The position numbers and the translations under genes were made by a program. Of a stretch of 64,000 bases of DNA, positions 16,644 through 23,839 are shown piece by piece. Origin of the DNA: Mariniphaga sp964559175 (GTDB lineage: Bacteria; Bacteroidota; Bacteroidia; Bacteroidales; Prolixibacteraceae); the NCBI GenBank assembly GCA_964559175.1, contig CAZLGT010000019.1, forward strand, positions 6,430 to 70,429, in the 5' to 3' direction. The notes below the pieces were generated by a model. The model saw only the letters and a list, made by a program, of their open reading frames with translations. It had not been told where the DNA came from and did no database searches. The first letter of the stretch is position 1. Each line of letters starts with the position of its first letter.

Positions 16644-17969
16644 CTACTCTGACTTTTTCACTTCTTCATATCTTCTGATAATTACCCTGTTTCCTTTCTC
16701 ATAAGTAAAATAACTCCATAACCAGTTGATGGTGACCATTATTTTGTTTCGAAAACCGATTAGGGACACGAGATGGATGAACGACCAAATTAGCCAGGCA
16801 AAAAAGCCACCGAACTTCAGCTTTTTTATCGAGGCGACAGCCTTTTTTCGGCCAATGGTTGCCATTGTGCCTTTGTCCTGATATTCAAAAGGAACCATAG
16901 ATTCATTTTGAATCAGTTTCATCAGATTTTTTGCCAATAATTTACCCTGCTGAATAGCTGGTTGGGCAATCATTGGATGACCATGTGGATTTGTGTGTGT
17001 TTTAATAAGCGCATTATCGCCAATTGCAAATACATTGTTAAGTGTCAATATCCGGCCAAAATCATCTGTCAAAATTCGGTTTTGCCTGCTTATGCTTTCA
17101 CGTGGAAGCCCTTTAACAATATCCCCTTTTACACCAGCAGTCCAAATAAAAGTAGCTGCACTAAAACTCTTTTCACCGGCAAGAACAACCTTTTTTCCAT
17201 CGTAGGAATTCACGGATGTATTCAACAAAACATCGACATTCATCCGGGATAAATAGTGCAATGTTTTTTCGGAGAGTTTTTCTGGCATCGCCTGCAAAAG
17301 CCTTCCGGTAGCTTCTATGAGGTAAATTTTCATTTCAACACTATTTAATTCCGGATAGTCTTTTGGTAAAATATATCTTTTAAACTCAGCGAGGGCGCCA
17401 GCGATTTCTACACCGGTGGCGCCTCCGCCAACGATAGCAACACTACTCAGTTCCCTTTTTTCATGTTCAATGCAAGTAACGGCTGCTTTTTCCAAATTTT
17501 GCAGGAGCCTGCTTCTAATGTCAAGGGCATCGGTTACAGAATTGAGTCCTGAGCCAAAATTTTCAAAGTCTGTATTGCCAAGGAAATTTGTTTTGCTCCC
17601 ACAAGCCAACACCAGATAATCATAATGGATAACACCGATGTTTGTACTCAATTTATTATGAGTCGTATTGATATGTGTTACTTCGGCCATTCTGAAAACA
17701 ACATTCCGGTATTTTTCAAATAGTTTACGATATGGGAATGCAATATTGTCAGGTTCAATTCCGCTGGTAGCTACCTGATAGAGAAGTGGGAGGAATTGAT
17801 GGAAATTGTTCTTGTCAATCAAAACCACTTGTACAGGCAAATTCTTCAAACCTTTTATGAAATTTATGCCTGCAAATCCACCTCCAACTACTACTATCCT
17901 GGGCAGTTCTGTTTCAGGGACACATATCATCCCCTTTTCCAAACAGTTTAAACTATCGCAACATTGCAT
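16644..17969 (-). CDS. ndh: type II NADH dehydrogenase (NDH-2)-like flavoprotein
   Basis: The 441-residue protein has the two dinucleotide-binding motifs of NDH-2: FAD site IVVVGGGFAGINFIKGL near residue 25 and NADH site VAIVGGGATGVEIAGAL near residue 180. These are joined by KNFHQFLPLLYQVATSGIEPD and GDNALIKT, with an amphipathic or hydrophobic C-terminus for membrane attachment. It oxidises NADH and reduces quinone without pumping protons. A second possible start (MICVPETELP, ATG at 17930) fits the family better than the Cys-rich N-terminal extension MQCCDSLNCLEKG. NDH-2 enzymes can also reduce Cu(II), which may explain its place here. Confidence 0.92.
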   Translation of the reverse strand: MQCCDSLNCLEKGMICVPETELPRIVVVGGGFAGINFIKGLKNLPVQVVLIDKNNFHQFLPLLYQVATSGIEPDNIAFPYRKLFEKYRNVVFRMAEVTHINTTHNKLSTNIGVIHYDYLVLACGSKTNFLGNTDFENFGSGLNSVTDALDIRSRLLQNLEKAAVTCIEHEKRELSSVAIVGGGATGVEIAGALAEFKRYILPKDYPELNSVEMKIYLIEATGRLLQAMPEKLSEKTLHYLSRMNVDVLLNTSVNSYDGKKVVLAGEKSFSAATFIWTAGVKGDIVKGLPRESISRQNRILTDDFGRILTLNNVFAIGDNALIKTHTNPHGHPMIAQPAIQQGKLLAKNLMKLIQNESMVPFEYQDKGTMATIGRKKAVASIKKLKFGGFFAWLIWSFIHLVSLIGFRNKIMVTINWLWSYFTYEKGNRVIIRRYEEVKKSE

Positions 17970-18001
17970 TTTTTTTAATTTAGCGTCTAAATGACAAATG
18001 G

Positions 18002-18343
18002 TTAAACCGCCAAAATTCCTTTTTCATCGGTTCTCACTTTGTAAACCTCGTCAACCGGTGAAATGATAATCATCCCATCGCCACGGTAGCCTGTCCGCCC
18101 GTTCTTGCGAATAATTTCCACAACCGGATTCACATGTTCTTCTGCCACCAAAATTTCCAGTTTAATCACACGGTAAGCATCGGCAAAAGGGTATTTGTAA
18201 CTAATGTGTTCCTTTTCGTGGTCGGAATACTGACCTGTACCCTCACACTCGGCAAAGGTCATGCAGCAAAAACCTGCATCGTTTAAACCATTGTAAACTT
18301 CTTCCAGTTTACGGTACCTGATATAAGCTTTTATAAGTTTCAT
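18002..18343 (-). CDS. P-II family protein
   Basis: The 113-residue protein has the PII/GlnB fold by sequence: MKLIKAYIRYRKLEEVYNGLNDAGF at the start, then VIKLEILVAEEHVNPVVEIIRKNGRTGYRGDGMIIISPVDEVYKVRT, the conserved B-loop (RTGYRGDG) and C-loop regions. The T-loop region is replaced by a stretch with Cys, His and acidic residues (MTFAECEGTGQYSDHEKEH), unlike the nitrogen-sensing GlnB/GlnK loop. PII-like proteins accompany RND and copper efflux genes in several phyla. A metal- or nucleotide-responsive modulator is likely, but the partner is unknown. Confidence 0.88.
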   Translation of the reverse strand: MKLIKAYIRYRKLEEVYNGLNDAGFCCMTFAECEGTGQYSDHEKEHISYKYPFADAYRVIKLEILVAEEHVNPVVEIIRKNGRTGYRGDGMIIISPVDEVYKVRTDEKGILAV

Positions 18344-18372
18344 AATTTTGAAGTTTTATGTTGGAAAGGAGA

Positions 18373-18398
18373 AAGGAAGCGCAGAAAAACGCAATCTT
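18373..18398 (-). terminator. hairpin in the 128-bp gap before the PII gene
   Basis: The minus strand reads GGAAGATTGCG...TGCGCTTCC with a short loop, followed by a pyrimidine-rich stretch (TTTCTCCTTTCC). It could be a weak terminator or attenuator between the small Cys-rich membrane protein and the PII gene. The rest of the 128-bp gap (18344-18471) shows no convincing promoter; a 27-codon frame there looks like chance. Confidence 0.35.
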
Positions 18399-18471
18399 CC
18401 CATTTTATCCTCTTTTCGGTTTTTCGCAATTCCTGCCATCAAAGGCTATCCCCACATCCAACTATTATTTA

Positions 18472-18675
18472 CTATTTTTCATTTTCCGTGCAGTTGGCTA
18501 TTTCTTTTATTTCGCAACTGCTGCAACCGCCGCCAACATTGTTCAACTCACGGTCGTCGCCGGCACAACTATGGCCGGGAAATTCCGCATTTTTATCAAA
18601 AAACAATTTCACTCCCAGCGCCAACATGGTGAAAGCAACCAGGATAACCGAAACAATCAATAATTTTAAAAACAT
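18472..18675 (-). CDS. small Cys-rich membrane or secreted protein
   Basis: This 67-residue protein has one N-terminal membrane helix (MFLKLLIVSVILVAFTMLALGV) and a tail with four Cys: GHSCAGDD...GGGCSSCEIKEIANCTENEK. It resembles small Bacteroidota 'membrane or secreted' proteins whose tail carries a few Cys residues, and may bind a metal. A Shine-Dalgarno-like GAAAGGAGT precedes the start. It is the first gene after operator site D, with a leader of about 75 nt that contains a strong hairpin (18710-18737). Confidence 0.78.
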   Translation of the reverse strand: MFLKLLIVSVILVAFTMLALGVKLFFDKNAEFPGHSCAGDDRELNNVGGGCSSCEIKEIANCTENEK

Positions 18676-18709
18676 AACGTACTCCTTTCTTTTTTCGATT
18701 TTGGAAGAA

Positions 18710-18737
18710 GATCCCGGAACAAAATGTTCCGGGGATC
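18710..18737 (-). other. perfect 5'-leader hairpin
   Basis: The transcript from promoter D would contain GATCC-(C)CGGAACA and its complement TGTTCCG(G)GATC with a short TTT loop, a very stable stem starting about 15 nt after the predicted transcription start and ending about 35 nt before the start codon. No U-run follows on the minus strand, so it does not look like a terminator. It may protect the mRNA 5' end or bind a regulator. Confidence 0.6.
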
Positions 18738-18757
18738 TTACCGCCTTTCCTCAATAC

Positions 18758-18820
18758 CAAATTTACTAAACTATTGATTGTCAACTGTTACATCATTTTA
18801 AAAAAGAGTTGCATAATTTT
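18758..18820 (-). promoter_or_regulatory. promoter with shared operator, site D
   Basis: Given on the plus strand: CAAATTTA (18758-18765; a perfect TAAATTTG -7 box), exactly 20 bp, TGTTACA (18786-18792), N13, GAGTTGCATAATTTT (18806-18820). The flanks differ from sites A and B, so the match is conservation rather than recent duplication. It drives the operon of the small Cys-rich protein, PII, NDH-2, methyltransferase, spermidine-synthase fusion, site-2 protease, DUF3347 proteins, haem protein and possibly AraC regulator 2. Confidence 0.78.
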
Positions 18821-18889
18821 GCCTTTTATGGTTTAGCCCATGCCTAACCGATATCCCAAAAAGGAAAAACCATAAATTTTCAGTTTATT

Positions 18890-19273
18890 TTAATGATTGT
18901 GCCTCTCGTGGCCACCCATCTCTGTATTGAGCCCTGTTCTATCATACTTGCAACAAGCATTCAACCTGTTATAATCCTCATCTTTTGCCTTGTGCATTTC
19001 TGTATCGTGACCGGATTTTGCAATGGCCATGTGTATCTTGTGGACATCCGTTTTTGAATCGTCGAACGAAACAGCTATCATTTGGGTTTCTTCGCTCCAT
19101 TCGGCAAATGTCACCCCGGCAACACCTTTAGCTGCTTTTTCAATACGGGTTTCGCATGTGCTGCAAGTGCCCTTCACTTTAAACTTTTCAATTTTTTCGG
19201 TTTTGGAATTCCCGAATGCCGTTATGCTTAACACTGCAACGGCAATCATTGATAAGAATACTTTTTTCTTCAT
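18890..19273 (-). CDS. secreted heavy-metal-associated (HMA) domain protein
   Basis: The 127-residue protein has a signal peptide (MKKKVFLSMIAVAVLSITAFG) and an HMA domain with GTCSTC (C37, C40), the typical ligand pair for Cu(I), followed by the HMA helix ETRIEKAAKGVAGV. A C-terminal extension NACCKYDRTG...GGHERHNH adds Cys and His. It is paralogous to the protein at 22542-22916, with shared CCKYDR and MHKA segments. A periplasmic copper-binding protein is the likely role. The 118 bp upstream show no clear promoter. Confidence 0.9.
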   Translation of the reverse strand: MKKKVFLSMIAVAVLSITAFGNSKTEKIEKFKVKGTCSTCETRIEKAAKGVAGVTFAEWSEETQMIAVSFDDSKTDVHKIHMAIAKSGHDTEMHKAKDEDYNRLNACCKYDRTGLNTEMGGHERHNH

Positions 19274-19391
19274 AACATTGAATTTTAAATTAATATATTA
19301 CTGTTGTTTTGTCTCTTTATTTCAATTTTTAGCAACATGTTTCATTTTGTTGACAGGAAAATTAATCCGATATAATTCAGGTTTATTCCTT

Positions 19392-20231
19392 TTATTCGTT
19401 TGAGCCTGCATCGATAATGATGGGCAAACCGTCCTTGCCAACCGGCACAAAGAAAAATTTCGCGTTGTTGCTTTTCGACAACTTATCTTGTACTTCAAGG
19501 GCTTTAAACTGAAGGTATCTTTGCGACAGGCCCTGGTCGATTATTTGCTGGGCATCCCGTTGCCCTTCCGCGTTTATCCTTTGTATATCAGCCTCCTTTT
19601 CAGCAATTTCAACTTCTATGCTCGCTTGCTCTAATTTTTGTTTTGTTACAAGTTTTGTATCTGTGGCATTGGTTACCAAGGGCGAATACATGATGTGATC
19701 GAGTGTGACCCTATCGAGATATATGTGTTTCCCCTCAAATCTTTCTTTCAGTTCAGCAAAAATTAACTTTTCAATTTCTAAACTTTTTGTTGAAATTTCT
19801 TCGTAATTGTATTTTGCCATAATGCCTCTTGTTACTGAAAAGAAATTTGGCTTTACAACGGTTTCATAATAATCCTGTCCGACTTCCAAAATAAGATCCG
19901 GAATTTCTGATTCAACTGGTTTTACTGTAACCGACAAGGCAATTGTTGTATGCAATTGATCAGATGTTAATATGTCAATTTGTTCCTGATAACTCCTTAG
20001 CCTTACATCATATTGAATTATATTTGTAAAAACACCACGAGCAAAAATGCCATCCTGAAAAACTTTATCTGTTTGCAACCCTTTTCCAAACGGACGATTT
20101 AAAACACCCTTAAATCCTGGTTTTATAACCGTGCAGCTCGACAAAATCAGACTAACAACTAATAATAATATTAGCGTTTTTGAACCACTGAATTTTTCAA
20201 ATAATCTCTTTACCACTTTAAACCTTTTCAT
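19392..20231 (-). CDS. prohibitin/SPFH-family lipoprotein
   Basis: The 279-residue protein has an N-terminal hydrophobic segment ending LILSSCTVI (lipobox-like) and an SPFH/prohibitin domain: VLNRPFGKGLQTDKVFQDGIFARGVF, YDVRLRSYQEQIDILTSD, then a charged coiled-coil region (EQASIEVEIAEKEADIQRINAEGQRDAQQIID) and FFFVPVGKDGLPIIID. SPFH proteins form membrane-associated rings that scaffold proteases and microdomains. Why one sits here is unclear. It lies 12 bp after the zinc-finger gene and was probably transcribed with it. Confidence 0.85.
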   Translation of the reverse strand: MKRFKVVKRLFEKFSGSKTLILLLVVSLILSSCTVIKPGFKGVLNRPFGKGLQTDKVFQDGIFARGVFTNIIQYDVRLRSYQEQIDILTSDQLHTTIALSVTVKPVESEIPDLILEVGQDYYETVVKPNFFSVTRGIMAKYNYEEISTKSLEIEKLIFAELKERFEGKHIYLDRVTLDHIMYSPLVTNATDTKLVTKQKLEQASIEVEIAEKEADIQRINAEGQRDAQQIIDQGLSQRYLQFKALEVQDKLSKSNNAKFFFVPVGKDGLPIIIDAGSNE

Positions 20232-20242
20232 AACTTTTAATT

Positions 20243-20626
20243 TTAATGATTTAAATAACTCTTACATTCAGGACACCAGCTATTTCTTGTTTTTATGCTA
20301 AAAGTTGTAGCATACCACTTATGTCCTTTTCCACACTCCCATAATAATTTTACTTTTGAGTTTGTATAATCTTTCGATAAACATTTGCCCCCTCTAACTT
20401 GAGCTATATGTTGAACTTGTGCCAAGTCATATTTTTTATTGCCAGCACATTCGGGGCACCAACTTTTAAGATGAATAATACTATTTGGGCTCGCCTCCCA
20501 TTTATGCCCAAATTCGCATTGCCATAACAATTTTGCTTTTTGCCCCTCATACTTTAATGACAGACATTTGCCCTTTCTTGATAAAGCAATGTTTTTCATA
20601 GCACTTATTGAATAATTATTTTTCAC
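20243..20626 (-). CDS. two-repeat treble-clef zinc-finger protein
   Basis: This 127-residue protein is built of two similar units of about 55 residues. Each has LLW[QE]C..GHKW followed about 15 residues later by SWCPEC: QCEFGHKWEASPNS...WCPEC and ECGKGHKWYATTFS...WCPEC. This is the treble-clef zinc-ribbon repeat often found near nuclease or mobile-element genes. No catalytic domain is attached. An internal ATG at residue 10 (20599) is an alternative start. Its role in a metal island is unknown; zinc binding is likely. Confidence 0.75.
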   Translation of the reverse strand: MKNNYSISAMKNIALSRKGKCLSLKYEGQKAKLLWQCEFGHKWEASPNSIIHLKSWCPECAGNKKYDLAQVQHIAQVRGGKCLSKDYTNSKVKLLWECGKGHKWYATTFSIKTRNSWCPECKSYLNH

Positions 20627-20681
20627 TTTTAAAATTGTTATATTGCGTCTGATTTTGCATAATCCCCATTTTTAAACTTTT

Positions 20682-20996
20682 TTAATTATTCATATCACAG
20701 CAATCCAATCGTTTCCCTCCAAAATCTTTCTTATTTTCTTCCGCCATCTTCTTTAGCTTGTTTTTAAAAGATTTTTTGTCATCTATTGTAACTGTCAACC
20801 CAAGAACAGATAAACTTTTTGATATTTCTTTTTCACTAATTTCGTATGGATTAAAGATGACAGAAATCGATTGTCTTACACAACCGATTTTGTCGATTCC
20901 CGGAGTGGAATTAAACTTCATCATTAATTCTTCTATTTTTTCTTCCGATATACTTTCTTGTATGTGGAACCTTTTATATTGCAGGTAGTCTTCCAT
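20682..20996 (-). CDS. HMA-like protein without the CxxC pair
   Basis: This 104-residue protein has the secondary-structure order and phrases of an HMA domain (MKFNSTPGIDKIGCVRQSISVIFNPYEISEKEISKSLSVLG), but the CxxC metal site is missing. The tail ends RLDCCDMNN, offering a CC pair instead. No signal peptide is visible, so it is probably cytoplasmic. The gene lies 3 bp after the previous one (21000-21536). I would call it a degenerate HMA homologue of unknown function. Confidence 0.65.
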   Translation of the reverse strand: MEDYLQYKRFHIQESISEEKIEELMMKFNSTPGIDKIGCVRQSISVIFNPYEISEKEISKSLSVLGLTVTIDDKKSFKNKLKKMAEENKKDFGGKRLDCCDMNN

Positions 20997-20999
20997 AAT

Positions 21000-21536
21000 T
21001 TATTTTTTATTGGGTAAAGCATAAACCAGTATTTCACTGCTATTCCGAAAACTTTTACCTCCATTTTTAAAAATCAGAAGTTTATTTTTACCATTTGCCG
21101 AAGTAAGTTTCATTTCATGGCTATTCTGCACAGAAAGTAGTTTTTGACCACTTTCGTTGATAATGTTTAATGTGAATTGCACGGCATTGTTTTCAGGTTC
21201 GGGGTCTTCTTCAATGGCATTGTAATTATACGTTAAACAAGTATAGACTATTTCTATCTCCTGGTCAGGATTAATTGTATTTTGAGAAATCATTTTAATT
21301 TCCTCAAAAAAATGATTGTTTTCAAGGGGAATGTGAATCGACTTCCATGGTGAATTATCCAGGTCATAAAAATTTATCTTTTGAGCTTTTGTGTCGAATT
21401 TATAGAACTTTATTTCCCCGTTTTCCAACTGAATGGTTTTAAATTCAGACTTTATTACTCCTTCAAATTCTAATTGAGAGTAGCTATGAAAGGATATTAA
21501 TAAGGTAAGGCTAAAAAAAAGCATTATTATTTTCAT
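21000..21536 (-). CDS. secreted protein of unknown function
   Basis: The 178-residue protein has a signal peptide (MKIIMLFFSLTLLISFHSYSQ) and a mature part rich in beta-strand patterns (ENGEIKFYKFDTKAQKINFYDLD..., NGKNKLLIFKNGGKSF..SEILVYALPNKK). It resembles the general Bacteroidota 'T9SS-like or export' hypothetical proteins but has no sorting domain or metal motif that I recognise. It sits between the membrane AlbA_2 gene (12 bp) and the HMA-like gene (3 bp), so it belongs to that unit. Confidence 0.7.
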   Translation of the reverse strand: MKIIMLFFSLTLLISFHSYSQLEFEGVIKSEFKTIQLENGEIKFYKFDTKAQKINFYDLDNSPWKSIHIPLENNHFFEEIKMISQNTINPDQEIEIVYTCLTYNYNAIEEDPEPENNAVQFTLNIINESGQKLLSVQNSHEMKLTSANGKNKLLIFKNGGKSFRNSSEILVYALPNKK

Positions 21537-21548
21537 AATTTTTAATAT

Positions 21549-22361
21549 TTAAGTTATTTCCCGCGATTGCAGATATTCTACCGTTTCGCTTGTGGTAAGC
21601 GAATTAGTGACGTTGCCGGTGCGCAGGTAGAAAATGGTATTGCCCCCTTCGTTTAAATAAACCGGCCGTGTGGAACGTTCAACCAACAAAGCACATATCT
21701 CTTTCCCATCTATTTCATGAAACGAGAAATGGATTTTCGTGCTTATGTCTTTTCCAAATTCATTGGATACCAATAGTATTAAACGCTGTTGAAAACCATC
21801 TTTGTTCTTTTTCTTCAGCGAGAAGTAATCATTTTCCAAACCCAGGATGCTGCCGTAATTGTCAACTCCTATGAGTAATGTCCCGCCTTTGGCATTTAAA
21901 AAACCGGCAATGGATTTCAGCACTTCGTTTTCCAGGTTTTTATCGGTTTTCACCTGCCTGTAGTCGTGGCGCAAAGAAGCTTTAAAATCAACAAAATCAT
22001 TTTCTCCATCGGCAATTAATGATGGGATGCTTTGATTTAACAATTGCCTTTTTGTCAATAATTTATCCTGCTTTTCTTTTATAGAACGGTTATACAATCC
22101 TGAAGCCAGGCCAATCAATAATCCAAGAACGGAAAAAGCAACCGACATGGGCATCATACTAAAACTAAAGGATTCAACGAACTGATTCCAAAAAACCGAC
22201 CATAAAGCAGAAAAGCTAACCCCGTTTAAATTATTTTCGAACCAGTAAATGACCATACTTGTTGGGTGTAAAATAAAATACCCTACTAACAGCCCCACAA
22301 AAGCATGAATCAGTATTTCCTGGTTCTTTATAAACTTGTATTTTTTTAATCGCACTTTCAT
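21549..22361 (-). CDS. membrane protein with C-terminal AlbA_2 (Schlafen-type) domain, copy 1
   Basis: The 270-residue protein has two predicted N-terminal membrane segments (about 14-36 and 68-90), a basic linker and a C-terminal AlbA_2/Schlafen-like domain: NDFVDFKASLRHDYRQVKTDKNLENEVLKSIAGFLNAKGGTLLIGVDNYGSILGLENDY and a final FYLRTGNVTNSLTTSETVEYLQ. AlbA_2 domains bind or cleave nucleic acids, or act with ATPase-like regions. Here the domain faces the cytoplasm from a membrane anchor. It is a close paralogue of 22936-23736. Link to copper is unknown. Confidence 0.85.
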   Translation of the reverse strand: MKVRLKKYKFIKNQEILIHAFVGLLVGYFILHPTSMVIYWFENNLNGVSFSALWSVFWNQFVESFSFSMMPMSVAFSVLGLLIGLASGLYNRSIKEKQDKLLTKRQLLNQSIPSLIADGENDFVDFKASLRHDYRQVKTDKNLENEVLKSIAGFLNAKGGTLLIGVDNYGSILGLENDYFSLKKKNKDGFQQRLILLVSNEFGKDISTKIHFSFHEIDGKEICALLVERSTRPVYLNEGGNTIFYLRTGNVTNSLTTSETVEYLQSREIT

Positions 22362-22380
22362 GATAGTATTTTTACAATTG

Positions 22381-22415
22381 AAAGGGCGGGAGGGAGTAAC
22401 CCTCCCATTCCCTTT
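22381..22415 (-). terminator. strong hairpin between HMA copy and AlbA_2 copy 1
   Basis: The plus strand reads AAAGGG-c-GGGAGGG-agtaa-CCCTCCC-att-CCCTTT, a long GC-rich stem with two small asymmetries. On the minus strand it follows the HMA gene and the DUF3347 remnant and precedes the AlbA_2 gene start by about 20 bp. No U-run follows, so it is a hairpin or Rho-linked stop rather than a textbook intrinsic terminator. Confidence 0.5.
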
Positions 22416-22439
22416 CTCTTCTCCGTCCCCAAACCAAAC

Positions 22440-22539
22440 CTACTTAATAGTCTTCCTTATTTCTCCGCATCCTAACGTATTCTCCTCCCAAAAAAGGATT
22501 TTGTATTTTTTTCGTTTTACTCAACCAGTAGGCTCTTTT
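22440..22539 (-). pseudogene. frameshifted C-terminal remnant of a DUF3347 domain
   Basis: Reading the minus strand from 22539, one frame gives TKRAYWLSKTKKIQNPFLGG, and after a one-base shift another frame gives LGCGEIRKTIK and stop (22440-22442). Together this is the end of a DUF3347 domain; compare GAYWLSEIKEIRNPYFGEDM and LGCGETRETLK in the CusB-like fusion at 25835-27616. The N-terminal part is gone. It lies directly after the stop of the HMA gene, so a DUF3347 gene (or CusB-type fusion) was deleted or replaced here. Confidence 0.8.
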
Positions 22540-22541
22540 TG

Positions 22542-22916
22542 TTATTTATGTTTATGTTTCATCGGCTTCGCCGGAGCTTTGAGTTCTGAGCGGTCATACT
22601 TGCAGCAGGATGGTAACTGGTTGTATGCTTCATCAGTCGCTTTGTGCATTTTAGTATCGTGGCCCACTTTTGCAATGGTCATTTCTACTTTGTGCACATC
22701 AGTTTTCGAATTATCAAGTGAAACTTCCATCATTTTAGTTTCCTTGTTCCAGTCAGCTTTTGAAACACCCTCCAGCGATAAAGCTGCCATCTCAATTCGT
22801 TTCTCGCACATTTCACACTTCCCGTTCACCAGGAATTTTTCTGTTTTGTTTCCTGCAAAAACGGAAACAGCGCCCATCATAAACAGCGCAACTAAGCTTA
22901 AAACTTTTGTTTTCAT
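22542..22916 (-). CDS. secreted heavy-metal-associated (HMA) domain protein, second copy
   Basis: The 124-residue protein has a signal peptide (MKTKVLSLVALFMMGAVSVFAG) and an HMA domain with NGKCEMC (C34, C37), then EKRIEMAALSLEGVSKADWN. The C-terminal half (MHKATDEAYNQLPSCCKYDRSE) is shared with the 18890-19273 paralogue, and the end is KPMKHKHK. A periplasmic Cu(I)-binding role is likely. The stop borders a decayed DUF3347 fragment, and the next upstream gene is the second AlbA_2 membrane protein 20 bp away. Confidence 0.9.
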   Translation of the reverse strand: MKTKVLSLVALFMMGAVSVFAGNKTEKFLVNGKCEMCEKRIEMAALSLEGVSKADWNKETKMMEVSLDNSKTDVHKVEMTIAKVGHDTKMHKATDEAYNQLPSCCKYDRSELKAPAKPMKHKHK

Positions 22917-22935
22917 CTTTTTTAATGTTTAATGT

Positions 22936-23736
22936 TTAACTTTTTATTTTTAAATATTTAACAGCCTCACTGGTTGTGAGCGGATTTGTTATATTTCCCG
23001 TTCTTAAATAAAATACTGTTCGGTTTCCTTCTTTCAGGTAAACCGGCTGCCGCGAAGGTTCAATGTAAATCGTACAAATTTCATTGTTTTGAAAGGTATG
23101 GAAGGTAATATGAATTATCGAGCAGATATCTTTGCCAAATGTATTGGAAACGAGTAGTATAATTCGTTGCTGAAAACCATCCTTGTTTTTCTTTTTAAGC
23201 GTCCAGTAATCATTTTCGAGACCTAATATCTGCCCGCTATCGTCAACTCCTAATACAAGAATTCCTCCATTTGCATTCAAAAAACCTGCGATTTCTTTCA
23301 AAACAATGTGTTCCAGGTTTTTGTCGGTTTTTACCTGGCGGTAGTCGTACCTCAGGGATGATTTAAATTCTACAAATTCACTTTCCCCACTGGCTATCAG
23401 GTTCGGTAAACTTTGTTGAAGCAATTGCCGCTTCCCGTAAAGTTGCCGGTTTTTCTTTTTTATGGATTTATAGTAAAACCCGGAAACGATTCCGGCAACC
23501 AGCCCCAAAACAGCAAATGCCAAAGACATAGGCATCATGTGCAAGCTAAAAGAATGGACAAAACTTCCTGAAACAATCTTTCCGATTTGTGCCCAGGCAT
23601 CCGGTGAATTATTCGATTCGAACCAATGGATGACCATACTTGCCGGATGAAGAACAAAGTATCCGGCCAACAGCCCGACCAATGAATGAATTGCTGGTTC
23701 TTTGTTGTTTTTTGCTATAAAATAAACTGATTGCAT
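22936..23736 (-). CDS. membrane protein with C-terminal AlbA_2 (Schlafen-type) domain, copy 2
   Basis: The 266-residue paralogue of 21549-22361 has the same plan: two N-terminal membrane helices (HSLVGLLAGYFVLHPASMVIHWFE and a second near residue 60-85), a basic segment, then the AlbA_2 domain (SEFVEFKSSLRYDYRQVKTDKNLEHIVLKEIAGFLNANGGILVLGVDDSGQILGLENDY, FYLRTGNITNPLTTSEAVKYL). The shared HPxSMVIxWFE helix shows the membrane part is conserved as well as the soluble domain. It follows a terminator and starts a new transcription unit, or relies on read-through. Confidence 0.86.
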   Translation of the reverse strand: MQSVYFIAKNNKEPAIHSLVGLLAGYFVLHPASMVIHWFESNNSPDAWAQIGKIVSGSFVHSFSLHMMPMSLAFAVLGLVAGIVSGFYYKSIKKKNRQLYGKRQLLQQSLPNLIASGESEFVEFKSSLRYDYRQVKTDKNLEHIVLKEIAGFLNANGGILVLGVDDSGQILGLENDYWTLKKKNKDGFQQRIILLVSNTFGKDICSIIHITFHTFQNNEICTIYIEPSRQPVYLKEGNRTVFYLRTGNITNPLTTSEAVKYLKIKS

Positions 23737-23757
23737 AACCCGTTAATTTTGCTGTTT

Positions 23758-23792
23758 AAAACAAGCCGGAGGGGCCGGGGCCCCTGCGCGGC
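23758..23792 (-). terminator. intrinsic terminator after the porin gene
   Basis: The minus strand reads GCCG-cgc-AGGGGCC-cc-GGCCCCT-c-CGGC followed by TTGTTTT. It lies 48 bp after the stop of the porin gene and ends 22 bp before the start of AlbA_2 copy 2. It is a strong GC-rich stem with a T-rich tail and most likely ends the Cus-YceI-porin transcript. Confidence 0.75.
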
Positions 23793-23839
23793 TTCCTCTT
23801 CTCTCTCTCCACCAAATCGTTCTCCGGCTTTTTAATTTG

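Noticed and set aside
18355..18440. 27-codon frame in the gap before the PII gene as a small gene
   Set aside because: No start context, no similarity and it overlaps a hairpin; judged to be chance.
20636..20665. TGTTATA followed by GATTTTGCATAAT as an operator before the zinc-finger gene
   Set aside because: The elements are about 8 bp apart instead of 13 and no -7 box stands at the right distance; kept out of the regulon.
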